Below are positions 11,654 through 21,615 of a stretch of 64,000 nt of DNA, in pieces (position 1 is the first letter of the stretch; every line of letters starts with the position of its first letter). The DNA lies in contig NZ_AUCM01000010.1 of assembly GCF_000429765.1 (NCBI RefSeq), positions 116,181-180,180 of the forward strand. Reading direction: 5' to 3'. The translations under genes were made by a program, and so were the position numbers. This DNA is from Gemmobacter nectariphilus DSM 15620 (GTDB taxonomy: Bacteria; Pseudomonadota; Alphaproteobacteria; Rhodobacterales; Rhodobacteraceae). A model generated the notes under the pieces. That model was not told the DNA's origin. It ran no database searches and saw nothing but the letters and a program-made list of their open reading frames with translations.

Positions 11654-12451
11654 ATGACAGCGGATTGGCCAGGATTGTCCGACAAGGTCTGCGTGATTAC
11701 CGGGGGGCTTGGCGGGCTGGGCCGGGCGATGGCCCATGCCTTTCTGGGCGCGGGGGCAAAGGTGCTGCTGCTGGACCGCGCGCCGCAAGACGAGGCAGGC
11801 GCCATGGCCGACTTCGCGGCCAGCGGCCCGCGCTGCCAGTTCATGGCGGTGGACGTTGGCGATACGGGCTCGGTCAATGCCGCCTTTGCCGCCTGCGAAA
11901 GCCGCCTGGGCGCGCCGCATGTCCTTGTGAACAATGCGGCCATGTCGGCCTCGGCCCCGCTGGCCGATCTGGATCTGGCCGCCTGGGAGCGCCAGATGAC
12001 CGTCAATGTCGGCGGCTATCTGCGCTGTGCACAGGCGTTCCGGCGTCATCGCGATGCCAGCGCGGCCGGCGCCATCGTGAACATCGCCTCGATCGCCGGG
12101 CATAATGCACAGCCTGGCTCGGGCGGCTATTCCATGGGCAAGGCCGCGATCGCCATGCTGACACGGCAACTGGCACTGGAATGGGGGCCGGACAATATCC
12201 GCACCAATTCGGTCAGCCCGGGCCTGTTCATCACGCCGCTTTCCGAACAGTTCTACCGCCACCCCGATGACCGGGCCCGGCGCGAGGCGGTGGTGCCGCT
12301 GCGCCGGATCGGCGATCCGGCAGAACTGGCCGATGCGGTGATCTATCTGTCCAGCCCGCGTGCGTCCTATGTGAACGGGGCCGAGATCGTGGTGGATGGC
12401 GGCTTTTCCGACACCCTGATGGCGCATATCCCGCGCGCCTACGGGGCCTGA
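11654..12451 (+). CDS. Short-chain dehydrogenase/reductase (SDR)
   Basis: This 265-residue classical SDR oxidises or reduces an alcohol/ketone pair with NAD(P). The Rossmann motif TGGLGGLG is at 16-23, NNAA at 93-96, and the catalytic Ser-Tyr-Lys set is S146, Y159, K163 (YSMGK). The C-terminal region SYVNGAEIVVDGGFS is typical of FabG-like enzymes. An acidic residue at the end of beta-2 (LLLDRA, D41) suggests NAD rather than NADP preference. The substrate is not readable. It is followed by a hairpin shared with the convergent binding-protein gene. Confidence 0.9.
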   Translation: MTADWPGLSDKVCVITGGLGGLGRAMAHAFLGAGAKVLLLDRAPQDEAGAMADFAASGPRCQFMAVDVGDTGSVNAAFAACESRLGAPHVLVNNAAMSASAPLADLDLAAWERQMTVNVGGYLRCAQAFRRHRDASAAGAIVNIASIAGHNAQPGSGGYSMGKAAIAMLTRQLALEWGPDNIRTNSVSPGLFITPLSEQFYRHPDDRARREAVVPLRRIGDPAELADAVIYLSSPRASYVNGAEIVVDGGFSDTLMAHIPRAYGA

Positions 12452-12459
12452 AAATGCGA

Positions 12460-12481
12460 CAGGGGGCCTGATGGCCCCCTG
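12460..12481. terminator. Bidirectional terminator-like hairpin between convergent genes
   Basis: CAGGGGGCC and GGCCCCCTG form a perfect 9-bp stem with a TGAT loop. It lies 8 bases after the SDR stop and 8 bases past the end of the convergent binding-protein gene. On the minus strand a TTTT follows a few bases later, so it may serve both genes. Confidence 0.65.
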
Positions 12482-12489
12482 CCCTATGG

Positions 12490-13461
12490 TCATTCGACCG
12501 TGATATTGCGGGTCTTGATGATCGCCCCATACTTTTCGCGGTCTTCGTCCAGCTGGCGAACCATCGCGTCAGGCGCCCCGCCCACCTTGAACTGGCCGAT
12601 CTTTTCCAGCAGCGCCGAAATCTCGGGCAATTGCAGCACCGAATCGATGTCGGCGTTGATCTTGGTCACCAGCGCATCCTCCATGGCGGCAGGCGCGAAG
12701 ATCCCGGTCCAGAACGACGTGGTCATCCCCGGATGGCCAAGTTCGGCAAAGGTCGGAACGTCGGGCAGCTGGGCCATCCGCTCGTCGCGCGCCAGCGCCA
12801 GCATCTTCATCGTGCCGGCATTGATCTGCCCCAGCACGCCCAGCGGCGAGGAAACGGTGAAATCGACCTGGCCGCCAAGGATGTCGCGGACCTCTTCGGC
12901 GGTCGATTTATAGGCGACCTCGGTCACGTCGATCCCGAATTCCTGGCTGAGCATCGCGCCAAAGATCTGGCTCAGGCTGCCCGGCCCGAAGGTGCCAAAG
13001 CGCATCGGCTTGCCCTGGGTCTTGGCACGCTCGACAAACTCTGCCAGCGTGGTCAGCCCCGAGGACACCGGCACGGTGACCGTCAGCGGACCATTGGCCA
13101 CATAAGACACCGATTTGAAATCGCTGGCCTTGTACGGCAGTTGCTTGCGCAGCAGCAGGTTCAGCGAAACCGGCCCCGTGCCGCCGACAAACAGCGTGGT
13201 CTGCGGGCTGCGGGTGCTGGCGACATATTGTGCCCCGATGATGCCATTCGCGCCCGGCTTGTTTTCGACCAGATAGGTGCGGTCGGTGGTGCGCGACAGA
13301 CCATCGGCCAGGGCGCGCGTCAGCCCGTCGACCGAGCCGCCCGCGCTGTAGGGCACCACGAAGGTGATCGGGTCGGTTGCGGCGAAGGCAGCGCGTGACA
13401 GCAGCGGTGCGGCAAGAGCGGTTCCGAACGCCCCCATCAGGGCGCGGCGAGTGGTGACCAT
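12490..13461 (-). CDS. Tripartite tricarboxylate transporter substrate-binding protein (Bug family)
   Basis: This 323-residue periplasmic binding protein belongs to the TctC/Bug family, which presents carboxylates to a TctAB membrane pair. The N-terminus ([19 protein letters not shown]) is a twin-Arg-like signal. The mature part shows [34 protein letters not shown] and a fold-typical C-terminal half. The start at 13461 is preferred to the longer frame because of a GGGAGGAAC site directly upstream. No tctA or tctB genes are adjacent, which is common because Bug genes are often orphans. The ligand is unknown. Confidence 0.9.
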   Translation of the reverse strand: MVTTRRALMGAFGTALAAPLLSRAAFAATDPITFVVPYSAGGSVDGLTRALADGLSRTTDRTYLVENKPGANGIIGAQYVASTRSPQTTLFVGGTGPVSLNLLLRKQLPYKASDFKSVSYVANGPLTVTVPVSSGLTTLAEFVERAKTQGKPMRFGTFGPGSLSQIFGAMLSQEFGIDVTEVAYKSTAEEVRDILGGQVDFTVSSPLGVLGQINAGTMKMLALARDERMAQLPDVPTFAELGHPGMTTSFWTGIFAPAAMEDALVTKINADIDSVLQLPEISALLEKIGQFKVGGAPDAMVRQLDEDREKYGAIIKTRNITVE

Positions 13462-13591
13462 CAGTGTTCCTCCCAAGACATTTGGCAGATGTGCTTTTGC
13501 CTTGGAGATGGCGGCGGGAAACATAGCCGCTGGCGCAGAACAGTTTCACACATGGCGCAAGAATGACCCCTGCCGAATGCCGAAAATCAAA

Positions 13592-13615
13592 GGGGCGGAC
13601 CTTTCGGCCCGCCCC
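13592..13615 (-). terminator. Rho-independent terminator of clpX
   Basis: A G/C stem (GGGGCGG with CCGCCCC) lies just after the clpX stop and is followed on the minus strand by TTTGATTTT. This is the best-formed intrinsic terminator in the left half of the window. Confidence 0.8.
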
Positions 13616-13638
13616 TGGAGTGCAACTGCGAGCAGCGA

Positions 13639-14907
<1,269 letters not shown>

Positions 14908-15003
14908 GCGTTACGTTCCCTTGGCCTTACCTCGTCGCGCCCCCATGAGATTACGGGAGCGCCGCGCCCATCACAACGCCTAATCGCCCTTCGGCGGATC
15001 AGG

Positions 15004-15636
15004 TCACTTCGTCTCGGCGTCCGCCTTGCCACGGCTGTCGACGATCTCGTCGATCAGGCCCCAGGCCTTGGCGGCCTCGGCGGACATGAAATTGTCCCGC
15101 TCCAGCGCGGCTTCGACGGTCGCATAGTCGTTGCCGGTGTGCTTGACGTAGATCTCGTTCAGCCGGCGCTTGAGGTTTTCCGTCTCGCGCGCGTGGATCA
15201 GGATGTCGGTCGCCTGGCCCTGATAGCCGCCCGAGGGCTGGTGCACCATGACGCGGCTGTTGGGCAGCGAGAAGCGCATGCCCTTTTCGCCTGCGGTCAG
15301 CAGCAGCGAGCCCATCGAGGCTGCCTGCCCGACCACCAGGGTCGAGACCTTGGGCTTGATGTATTGCATCGTGTCGTAGATCGACAGGCCCGAGGTGACG
15401 ACCCCCCCGGGGCTGTTGATGTACATGCTGATTTCCTTGGTGGGGTTTTCCGCCTCGAGGAACAGCAGCTGGGCCACGATCAGCGTGGACATGCCATCAT
15501 GCACCGGGCCGGACAGGAAGATGATCCGTTCCTTCAGCAGGCGCGAGAAGATGTCATAGGCCCGTTCGCCCCGGCTGGTCTGTTCGACGACCATGGGGAC
15601 GAGGGTGTTCATGTAGAAGTCTGCCGGATCGCGCAT
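15004..15636 (-). CDS. clpP: ATP-dependent Clp protease proteolytic subunit ClpP
   Basis: ClpP forms the double-heptamer serine protease chamber that works with ClpX. In the 210-residue product the catalytic triad is S107 (AASMGS), H132 (MVHQPSGG) and D181 (ERDNFMS). The frame stays open to 15843, but the upstream part lies in the intergenic element and is not ClpP-like; the ATG at 15636 begins [19 protein letters not shown], which is where Rhodobacteraceae ClpP starts. clpX is downstream. Confidence 0.97.
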   Translation of the reverse strand: MRDPADFYMNTLVPMVVEQTSRGERAYDIFSRLLKERIIFLSGPVHDGMSTLIVAQLLFLEAENPTKEISMYINSPGGVVTSGLSIYDTMQYIKPKVSTLVVGQAASMGSLLLTAGEKGMRFSLPNSRVMVHQPSGGYQGQATDILIHARETENLKRRLNEIYVKHTGNDYATVEAALERDNFMSAEAAKAWGLIDEIVDSRGKADAETK

Positions 15637-15780
15637 GTCTCGCCTGCCTTCGGTTATTGTCGGGTTCTGCCACAGCGGGCCTTGCCAGAGTCTTAGTGGC
15701 GCGTCCTGCCCCCCGCAAGGGGCGGGGGGAAAATTGCCGGGCGGCTCCCGCAGGTCGTGCGCCGGGCAAGGCCCGGCTGC

Positions 15781-15849
15781 TTCCTTTGGGCCGGGCGCCG
15801 CGCGTGCCGCGCGGCGTGCCTCCGGCGGGGATATTTGCATCAAGGCGAA
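15781..15849 (+). repeat. Dispersed intergenic element, copy 2 (subclass with CGCCGCGCG hairpin)
   Basis: A perfect 9-bp stem CGCCGCGCG/CGCGCGGCG (15796-15804 with 15808-15816) is followed by GCCTCCGGCGGGGATATTT and a degenerate GCATCAAGGCGAAA end. The znuB stop codon (15840-15842) lies inside the element. Confidence 0.75.
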
Positions 15850-16643
15850 AGCTGGCCGCGGCGCACGGCAGAGAGGGCGAGCAGCAGGGCAAAGAGCACG
15901 GCGGCGGCCGCGATGATCGAGGGGCCGGCGGGCGTGTCGTGGGTGATGGAGAGGCCAAGACCGCCGAAGGTGGCAAGGATCGCGATCAGCGTGGCGCCGA
16001 TCGCCATGGCCTCGGGTGTGCGGGCGAGCGAGCGGGCGGCAGCGGCAGGCACGATCAGCAGCGCCGCAATCAGCAGCGCCCCGACGACCTTGAGCGCCAC
16101 AGCCACGACGATGGCGAGCGAGAGCGTCAGCACCAGCCGCTCGCGCCCCGGATGGAGGCCGGCAGAGCAGGCCAGATCCTCGTTCAGCGTCGATGTCAGC
16201 AGTGCCTGCCAGCGCCAGGCCAGCAGGACCGCAACGGCCAGTGCGCCCAGCCAGATGAAGGCCAGATCCGCGCGGCCGACGGCCAGGATATCGCCAAAGA
16301 GGAACGCGGACAGATCGACCCGGACCCCGGGCAGGAACGACACTGCCACGAGGCCGAAGGCCAGCGCCGAATGGGCCAGCACCCCCAGCGTGGTATCCAT
16401 CGCCCAGCCGCGCCCGGCCAGCGCCGACACCGTGCCCGCCATGGCCAGCGCGACCAGCGTGGTGCCCGCGATCACCGGCAGGCCCAGCGCCAGCGCCAGC
16501 GCAACGCCAAGGATCGCGGCATGTGACGTCGCATCGCCGAAATAGGCCATCCGCCGCCAGACCACGAAAGAGCCCAGCGGCCCGGCCGCCACGGCGACCC
16601 CGGTTCCGGCAAGGGCGGCGCGGGTCAGGAAATCGTCAAGCAT
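15840..16643 (-). CDS. znuB: Zinc ABC transporter permease
   Basis: ZnuB is the membrane channel of the high-affinity zinc importer. The 267-residue protein is strongly hydrophobic with about 8 helices and contains the family's [26 protein letters not shown] opening region (F, D and H positions conserved) and the [15 protein letters not shown] segment near the cytoplasmic coupling loop. The ATG at 16643 lies inside the end of znuC (8-base overlap), which decides the start over the longer frame. It is the last gene of the zur-znuC-znuB operon. Confidence 0.95.
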   Translation of the reverse strand: MLDDFLTRAALAGTGVAVAAGPLGSFVVWRRMAYFGDATSHAAILGVALALALGLPVIAGTTLVALAMAGTVSALAGRGWAMDTTLGVLAHSALAFGLVAVSFLPGVRVDLSAFLFGDILAVGRADLAFIWLGALAVAVLLAWRWQALLTSTLNEDLACSAGLHPGRERLVLTLSLAIVVAVALKVVGALLIAALLIVPAAAARSLARTPEAMAIGATLIAILATFGGLGLSITHDTPAGPSIIAAAAVLFALLLALSAVRRGQLSP

Positions 16644-17409
16644 GATGGTGCGGCTCGTGCGGGTGGCTGTGGTCGTGCGGATGGTCGTGGGCATGATCGT
16701 GCCCGTGGTCGTGTTCATGGCGGTAAAGCGCCAGCGCGCCTTGCGTGCCCAGCCCGAACAAGGCGCGATATTCCGGCGCGGTCGACACGACACGGGGCGT
16801 GCCTTCGCAGCAGACATGGCCGTTGAGGCAGACCACCCGGTCCGAGGCCGCCATAACCACATGCAGGTCATGGCTGACCATCAGCACGGCGGCTCCGGTT
16901 TCGGCGCGGATATCCTCGATCAGGCGGTAGAAGGCCGCCTCGCCCGGCTGGTCCAGCCCCTGCGTGGCCTCGTCCAGCACCAGGATCTGCGGGTTGCCCA
17001 GCAGGGCCCGCGCCAGCAGCACCCGTTGCAGCTGCCCGCCCGACAGCGCGCCCAGCTGGCGCCCGGCCAGCGCTTGCGGCAGGCCGGTCCGGTCCAGCGC
17101 CGCCATGGCCTGCGCATCGCTGACCCGCCGGGGCAGCGACAGGAACCGGCGCACCGTCAGCGGCAGGTTCCGGTCGATCGCCAGCTTTTGCGGCACATAG
17201 CCGATGCGCAGCCCCGGCGCGCGGGTGATCTGGCCGGACGACGGGGCGACAATCCCCATCAGCGCCCGCAGCAGGGTGGATTTGCCCGACCCGTTCGGGC
17301 CCAGAACTGTCACGATCTCGCCCGGCGCGATGTGGAAATCGACGCCGCTCAACACCTCGTGACCGCCCAGACGGACGGTCAGGCCATGAGCCTCGATCAG
17401 CGCGGTCAT
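16636..17409 (-). CDS. znuC: Zinc ABC transporter ATP-binding protein with His-rich tail
   Basis: ZnuC hydrolyses ATP to drive zinc import through ZnuB. The 257-residue protein has Walker A GPNGSGKS, signature LSGGQLQR, and Walker B ILVLDEAT. The last 29 residues carry 14 His in alternating HD/HP pairs, likely a zinc-buffering or zinc-sensing tail on the cytoplasmic face. The ATG at 17409 overlaps the zur stop (ATGA), so zur and znuC are translationally coupled; the longer frame upstream is rejected for that reason. Confidence 0.96.
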   Translation of the reverse strand: MTALIEAHGLTVRLGGHEVLSGVDFHIAPGEIVTVLGPNGSGKSTLLRALMGIVAPSSGQITRAPGLRIGYVPQKLAIDRNLPLTVRRFLSLPRRVSDAQAMAALDRTGLPQALAGRQLGALSGGQLQRVLLARALLGNPQILVLDEATQGLDQPGEAAFYRLIEDIRAETGAAVLMVSHDLHVVMAASDRVVCLNGHVCCEGTPRVVSTAPEYRALFGLGTQGALALYRHEHDHGHDHAHDHPHDHSHPHEPHHHA

Positions 17410-17888
17410 GCGGCCTCCTGACAGGCCGGGCACAGGCCCGTGGCCTCGACGCTCAGACGATCAACGGCAAAGCCGGTCTCGGCAACGGCGGATTGCAGCG
17501 CGGATCGGACGGTTTCGGCCGGGGCCTCGGCAATGCGGTTGCAGCTGCGGCAGATCAGAAAGGCCGGCTGATGGTCATGCGCCGGATCCATGCAGGCGGC
17601 AAAGGCGTTCAACAGCTGAACACGATGCGCAAGCCCCTGATCTACAAGGAATTCCAGTGCCCGATAGGCCACCGGCGGCTGCCGCCCGTAGCCTTCAGCG
17701 GCCAGCCGGTCCAGCACGTCATAGGCGCCCATCGCCCGATGCGATTCCAGCAAGATCTCCAGCGTGCGCCGCCGAACCGGGGTCAGGCGCGCACCGCGTG
17801 CCTTGACCAGCCGCTCGGCCTCGGCCAGCGCACTGTCAGCGCAGGCGTGATGGTCATGGGACTGGAACGGCGTGGCCGGATCGGTCAT
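17406..17888 (-). CDS. zur: Zinc uptake regulator, Fur family
   Basis: Zur is a zinc-dependent repressor of zinc uptake genes. The 160-residue product has the Fur-family winged helix (LTPVRRRTLEILLE ... YDVLDRL ... PPVAYRALEFLVDQGLAHR), a His-rich N-terminus (HDHH), the DHQPAFLICRSCN zinc region and a second CPAC pair near the end. ATG 17888 is preferred to ATG 17909 because it has GAGAGG at a proper distance and because the Zur-like operator (17908-17924) would otherwise overlap the coding start. It is the first gene of zur-znuC-znuB and probably autoregulated. Confidence 0.95.
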   Translation of the reverse strand: MTDPATPFQSHDHHACADSALAEAERLVKARGARLTPVRRRTLEILLESHRAMGAYDVLDRLAAEGYGRQPPVAYRALEFLVDQGLAHRVQLLNAFAACMDPAHDHQPAFLICRSCNRIAEAPAETVRSALQSAVAETGFAVDRLSVEATGLCPACQEAA

Positions 17889-17902
17889 CGGGCGATCCTC
17901 TC

Positions 17903-17929
17903 TTGACATGTTATCTTATTACATACACT
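17903..17929 (+). promoter_or_regulatory. Candidate znuA promoter
   Basis: TTGACA at 17903-17908 is a consensus -35 hexamer. TACACT at 17924-17929 could be the -10 with a short 15-base spacer. The Zur-like box lies between and over these elements, as expected for a repressed promoter. The -10 assignment is tentative. Confidence 0.4.
17908..17924. promoter_or_regulatory. Zur-like operator between zur and znuA
   Basis: ATGTTATCTTATTACAT is an imperfect 17-bp palindrome in which 6 of 8 base pairs match. It resembles the AT-rich ATGTTAT-ATAACAT-type boxes known for alphaproteobacterial Zur. It sits in the 78-base divergent region, so one site could control both zur-znuCB and znuA. Confidence 0.7.
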
Positions 17930-17966
17930 CATCGCGCACCGACTGAAAGCCCGACGGAGGCCCGAC

Positions 17967-18929
17967 ATGAGATTTTCCCTCGCAGCCCTGCTGGCCCTGC
18001 TGCCTGCGCCCGTGATGGCCGAAGTTCCGCGCGTTGTCACGGACATTCCCCCGGTTCATGCGCTGGCCTCGCTGGTGATGGGCGATCTGGGCCAGCCCGA
18101 TCTGCTGCTGGACCGCGGCGCGAATGCCCACAGCTTTGCCCTGCGCCCCAGCCAGGCGGCCGGCCTGCAAAAGGCCGATCTGGTGGTCTGGATCGGGCCG
18201 CAGATGACCCCCTGGCTTGACCGCGCGCTGGACGGGATCGGCGGCAAGGCACACCGGCTGGACCTGCTGGGGCTGCAAGGAACATTTCGCCGCAATTTCG
18301 GTGAGGGTCCGCACGAGCACGCAGCCACCGAGGGCGACCATGACCACGACGCCCAGGCCGATGATCACGGCGATCATGGGACACAGGACGATCACGGCGA
18401 CCACGCCCATTCCGGCCTTGACCCGCATGCCTGGCTCGACCCTGCGAATGCTCTGGTCTGGCTCGATGCCATCGCAGCCGAACTGTCGGAACAGGATGCC
18501 CCGAATGCCGCCACCTATGCCGCCAATGCCCGTGCCGCGGGCGAACGCATCAAGGCGCTGGACACGCGCCTTGCAAGCGACCTCGCCCCGCTCAAGGACC
18601 GCTCCTTCGTGGTGTTCCACGATGCCTATGGCTATTTCACCGGACACTACGGTCTGACGGTCGCCAGCAGCATCTCGCTGGGCGATGCGGCCGCACCGGG
18701 CGCGGCGCATCTGTCGGAGGTGCGCGCGCAACTGATCGAGGGCAAGATCCTCTGCGCCTTCCCCGAAGCCCAGCACGACCCGAAACTGCTGACCACGCTG
18801 GTCGAAGGCACCGGCACCCGGATCGGCGCAACGCTCGACCCGTCGGGCAGCAGCCTCGAGCCAGGACCAGACCTCTACGAGACCCTGCTGGCAGATCTTG
18901 CAGGCAAACTGGCAAGCTGCCTGAACTGA
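17967..18929 (+). CDS. znuA: Zinc ABC transporter substrate-binding protein
   Basis: ZnuA captures zinc in the periplasm and hands it to ZnuB. The 320-residue protein has a signal peptide (about 1-18), zinc ligands at H55 (NAHSF), H154 (DPHAW) and H218 (FHDAYGYF), and a His/Asp-rich loop between about 116 and 148 with 9 His. This loop is typical of ZnuA and helps recruit zinc. The gene is divergent from zur and shares the Zur-like box. A copy of the dispersed element follows the stop. Confidence 0.97.
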   Translation: MRFSLAALLALLPAPVMAEVPRVVTDIPPVHALASLVMGDLGQPDLLLDRGANAHSFALRPSQAAGLQKADLVVWIGPQMTPWLDRALDGIGGKAHRLDLLGLQGTFRRNFGEGPHEHAATEGDHDHDAQADDHGDHGTQDDHGDHAHSGLDPHAWLDPANALVWLDAIAAELSEQDAPNAATYAANARAAGERIKALDTRLASDLAPLKDRSFVVFHDAYGYFTGHYGLTVASSISLGDAAAPGAAHLSEVRAQLIEGKILCAFPEAQHDPKLLTTLVEGTGTRIGATLDPSGSSLEPGPDLYETLLADLAGKLASCLN

Positions 18930-18938
18930 CCTGGCAGG

Positions 18939-19010
18939 CTTTGCCTTTTTCAAAATACCCCCGCCGGAGGCACGCCGCGCGCAACGCGCGGCGCCCGGCC
19001 CAAAGGAAGG
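18939..19010 (-). repeat. Dispersed intergenic element, copy 3 (CGCCGCGCG hairpin subclass)
   Basis: Read on the minus strand, a 9-bp perfect stem (18973-18981 with 18985-18993) is followed by GCCTCCGGCGGGGGTATTT and TGAAAAAGGCAAAGCC. It is nearly identical to copies 2 and 8 and starts 10 bases after the znuA stop. Confidence 0.75.
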
Positions 19011-19047
19011 CGGCGCGCCTTGCGCGCTGCACGCCCTGCGGGAGCCT

Positions 19048-19539
19048 CTAGCCGATCAGATCCAGCCGATGATCCAGCCGGTCCACCAGCGTGCCATCGC
19101 GCAGCGGGACTGCGGCACGGCAGCGATATTGCACGAAGCCCATCTTGCGGTAATAGGCCAGCCCGCCGGTATTATCGGCCCGGATCGTCGCGTTGATCGT
19201 CGCAATCCCCAAGGCCCGCCCGGCAGCCCGCGTCGCGGCAAACAGCGCGGTCCCCGCCCCCGGCACCTTGCCGTGCTGCCGGGTAAAGGTGGCAATGTCG
19301 GCCCAGGCCTGCGGCAGGCCCTGATGGCGCGCCAGAGACTGAAAGCCCAGCACAGCCCCATCACCTTCGACGACGATGCAGCTCAGCGCATCCGGTCCGT
19401 CGATATAGGCGCGGCTCAGCGCCTCGGGCGTATAGGGGTCTTCCAGCGCCGTGGTGCCGCCTTGCGCGATGATCGCGTTCAAGATGGCTGCCAGCGCCGC
19501 CGCATCCTCTGGCTGGCCGGGGCGCACCGTCAGGGCCAT
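19048..19539 (-). CDS. GNAT-family N-acetyltransferase (phosphinothricin-acetyltransferase-like)
   Basis: This 163-residue GNAT transfers an acetyl group from acetyl-CoA to a small amine. It starts MALTVRPGQPEDAAALAAILNAIIAQGGTT, and the acetyl-CoA region is around VPGAGTALFAATRAAGRALG; the NTGGLAYYRKMGF motif is typical of the PAT/YncA-like branch. ATG 19539 is chosen over the much longer upstream frame because it is 2 bases from the stop of the DUF1772 gene and begins at the normal GNAT N-terminus. The true amine substrate is unknown. Confidence 0.88.
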   Translation of the reverse strand: MALTVRPGQPEDAAALAAILNAIIAQGGTTALEDPYTPEALSRAYIDGPDALSCIVVEGDGAVLGFQSLARHQGLPQAWADIATFTRQHGKVPGAGTALFAATRAAGRALGIATINATIRADNTGGLAYYRKMGFVQYRCRAAVPLRDGTLVDRLDHRLDLIG

Positions 19540-19541
19540 GC

Positions 19542-20054
19542 TCAGAACGCCTTGCGCCGCTCGGGCCGGGCCAACAGGCCAAAGCCCAGCACCGCCAAAG
19601 CCAGCGAAACCCCCGATGCCACCGTGCGGATCAGGTTGAACTCTTGCCAGCGCGGCGAATAGCCGGCCCAGATCTCGCGCGCGGCCGCGATATCGTCGGG
19701 CACCGGGGTCACGGCGAGCACCTCGTTCATCGGGACATTCACCTGCAAGGTCACGAACAGCGCCGCCACGGCATAGACCAGCGCCGCAGCCCCAAGCGCC
19801 AGCCCCGCCCCGCGCATCACGCGCGCCCCCAGCAAGGCCGCCAGTGCCAGCACCACGGGCGTTCCGAAGAAGGCCGGGGCAAAGACGGCATTCCTGACGC
19901 TGCCATTCATCGCCTGCATCGCCGCCATGGCCACGCGCGGATCGGCCGTATCCAGCCCCCACATGGTCGAACACAGCCATGCATAGAAGAACCCGAAGAT
20001 CGCGCCGGCAAACATGACGCCAAGAAAGGCCGTGACAATCGCAAGGGCGCGCAT
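19542..20054 (-). CDS. DUF1772 / anthrone oxygenase-like membrane protein
   Basis: This 170-residue integral membrane protein has four predicted helices and the DUF1772 pattern: an amphipathic FFYAWLCSTMWGL start, VNVPMNEVLA after helix 3, and W-x-YSPRWQEFNLIRTVASG before helix 4. The family includes fungal anthrone oxygenase relatives, but bacterial members have no assigned role. The start at 20054 has a clear GGAGGTG site. It is tightly linked to the GNAT gene downstream. Confidence 0.8.
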   Translation of the reverse strand: MRALAIVTAFLGVMFAGAIFGFFYAWLCSTMWGLDTADPRVAMAAMQAMNGSVRNAVFAPAFFGTPVVLALAALLGARVMRGAGLALGAAALVYAVAALFVTLQVNVPMNEVLAVTPVPDDIAAAREIWAGYSPRWQEFNLIRTVASGVSLALAVLGFGLLARPERRKAF

Positions 20055-20150
20055 CAGGGCACCTCCATTCTGGTCGAACTCAGACAGCACCCCACATGCG
20101 GTCCGAAGGCTCTCGGATCGAACGTGGCCGGTGCCCACTTCCGTCGCGCC

Positions 20151-20465
20151 TCAGGCGAGTTTGAGCGCAACGATTCCCGCGACGATGAAGCCAATTCCCG
20201 CCAGCCGCAACGGGCTTGCCCCCTCGCCCAGCAGGATCATGCCGAAGATCGCCACCCCCAGCGCCCCGATGCCTGTCCAGACGGCATAGGCGGTGCCGGC
20301 CGGCAGCGATTTCATCGCATGGGCCAGCAGCCAGAAGCTGGCCAAGGCGCCGATCAGCGTGATGGCCGACGGCCAGAACCGCGTGAAGCCCTCGGAATAC
20401 TTCAGCCCCAGCGCCCAGACGATCTCAAAGACGCCGGCAATGACCAGAACCGCCCAGGGGTTCAT
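20151..20465 (-). CDS. gdx: SMR-family guanidinium exporter (Gdx/SugE-type)
   Basis: This 104-residue small multidrug-resistance-family protein has four helices and closely follows E. coli SugE/Gdx, including [39 protein letters not shown] and the essential helix-1 Glu E14. Gdx proteins export guanidinium in exchange for protons as antiparallel dimers. The ATG is one base past the accA stop, so it is coupled to accA. No guanidine riboswitch is seen in front of it, unlike many gdx genes. Confidence 0.9.
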   Translation of the reverse strand: MNPWAVLVIAGVFEIVWALGLKYSEGFTRFWPSAITLIGALASFWLLAHAMKSLPAGTAYAVWTGIGALGVAIFGMILLGEGASPLRLAGIGFIVAGIVALKLA

Positions 20466-20466
20466 G

Positions 20467-21426
20467 TCAGGCCGCCAGACCCTTGGTGCCCATATCCAGG
20501 AACTTCTGCCGCCGATCCTTGACCAGCCAGTCCGGCTTCTTGCCGGACAGCTCCTTCAGCATGGTCTCGATCGCCTTGCCCACCGCCTCGATGGCGGCAG
20601 CGCGGTCGCGCTGCGCACCGCCCAGCGGTTCCTTGACGATGCGGTCGACCACACCCAGCTTTTGCAGATCCTGCGCGGTCAGGCGCAGCGCCTCGGCGGC
20701 ATCCTTGGCGCGCTCGGCGTCCTTCCACAGGATGCTGGCGCAGCCTTCGGGGGTAATCACCGAATAGACGGAATGTTCCAGCATCGCCACGCGGTTCGCC
20801 GTCGCCAGCGCCACCGCCCCGCCCGAGCCGCCCTCGCCGATGATCACGGTCAACAGCGGAACGCCAATTTCCAGGCATTTCTGGGTGGACCGCGCAATCG
20901 CCTCGGCCTGCCCGCGCTCTTCCGCGCCCTTGCCAGGATAGGCGCCGGGCGTGTCGACCAGCGTGATGACCGGCAGGCCGAACCGCCCTGCCATGTCCAT
21001 CAGCCGGATCGCCTTGCGATAGCCTTCGGGCCGGGCCATGCCGAAATTGCGCTCGATCCGGCTTTTGGTGTCGTGGCCCTTTTCCTGGCCGATCACCATG
21101 ACCGGACGGTCGTTGAAGCGCGCAAGCCCCCCCATCACGGCGTGATCGTCGGCAAAGTTGCGGTCCCCGGCCAGCGGGGTGTATTCGGTGAACAGCGCCT
21201 CGATATAATCGCGGCAATGCGGCCGGTCAGGATGGCGCGCGACCTGGCATTTGCGCCAGGGAGTCAGATCCTTGTACAGATCCTTCAGCAGCACCTCGGC
21301 CTTGCGGTCCAGTGCCTCGGCTTCCTTGCTGACATCCATCTCGGAATTCGCCCGGGCCATGGCGCGCAGCTCCTCGGCCTTGCCTTCGATCTCTGCCAGC
21401 GGCTTTTCGAATTCCAGATACTGCAT
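20467..21426 (-). CDS. accA: Acetyl-CoA carboxylase carboxyltransferase subunit alpha
   Basis: AccA pairs with AccD to transfer CO2 from carboxybiotin to acetyl-CoA, giving malonyl-CoA for fatty acid synthesis. The 319-residue protein shows the family motifs [59 protein letters not shown] and [10 protein letters not shown]. It is the normal length and starts [16 protein letters not shown], as in other AccA proteins. gdx follows on the same transcript; a dispersed element lies upstream. Confidence 0.98.
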   Translation of the reverse strand: MQYLEFEKPLAEIEGKAEELRAMARANSEMDVSKEAEALDRKAEVLLKDLYKDLTPWRKCQVARHPDRPHCRDYIEALFTEYTPLAGDRNFADDHAVMGGLARFNDRPVMVIGQEKGHDTKSRIERNFGMARPEGYRKAIRLMDMAGRFGLPVITLVDTPGAYPGKGAEERGQAEAIARSTQKCLEIGVPLLTVIIGEGGSGGAVALATANRVAMLEHSVYSVITPEGCASILWKDAERAKDAAEALRLTAQDLQKLGVVDRIVKEPLGGAQRDRAAAIEAVGKAIETMLKELSGKKPDWLVKDRRQKFLDMGTKGLAA

Positions 21427-21516
21427 CGCATTCTCCCCAAGGGTCGCTGCCTATATGGCCAAGACAGCGCCCCGATGCAACTCCACCGGCAAGCGACCTG
21501 GCAGATCGGCGCGCGC

Positions 21517-21605
21517 CTTGCCTTTCATCTGTCCGAAAATATCCTCGGGGGTGAATTGGCGCGGAACGCGCCAAGAGGGGGCAGACGGCCCCCTGCCCGG
21601 CGTGC
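21517..21605 (-). repeat. Dispersed intergenic element, copy 4
   Basis: On the minus strand a GGGGGCCGTCTGCCCCC hairpin (around 21576-21592) is followed by a CGCG/CGCG repeat, CCCCCGAGGATATTTT and CGGACAGATGAAAGGC. It fills the gap between the luciferase-like gene and accA. Confidence 0.65.
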
Positions 21606-21615
21606 CGCCCCGCGC

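Noticed and set aside
15637-15843. N-terminal extension of clpP
   Set aside because: The upstream 69 codons run through the dispersed element and are not ClpP-like. The start at 15636 matches relatives.
20466-20600. Guanidine riboswitch before gdx
   Set aside because: The region upstream of gdx is the end of accA coding sequence with no riboswitch-like motif that I could find.
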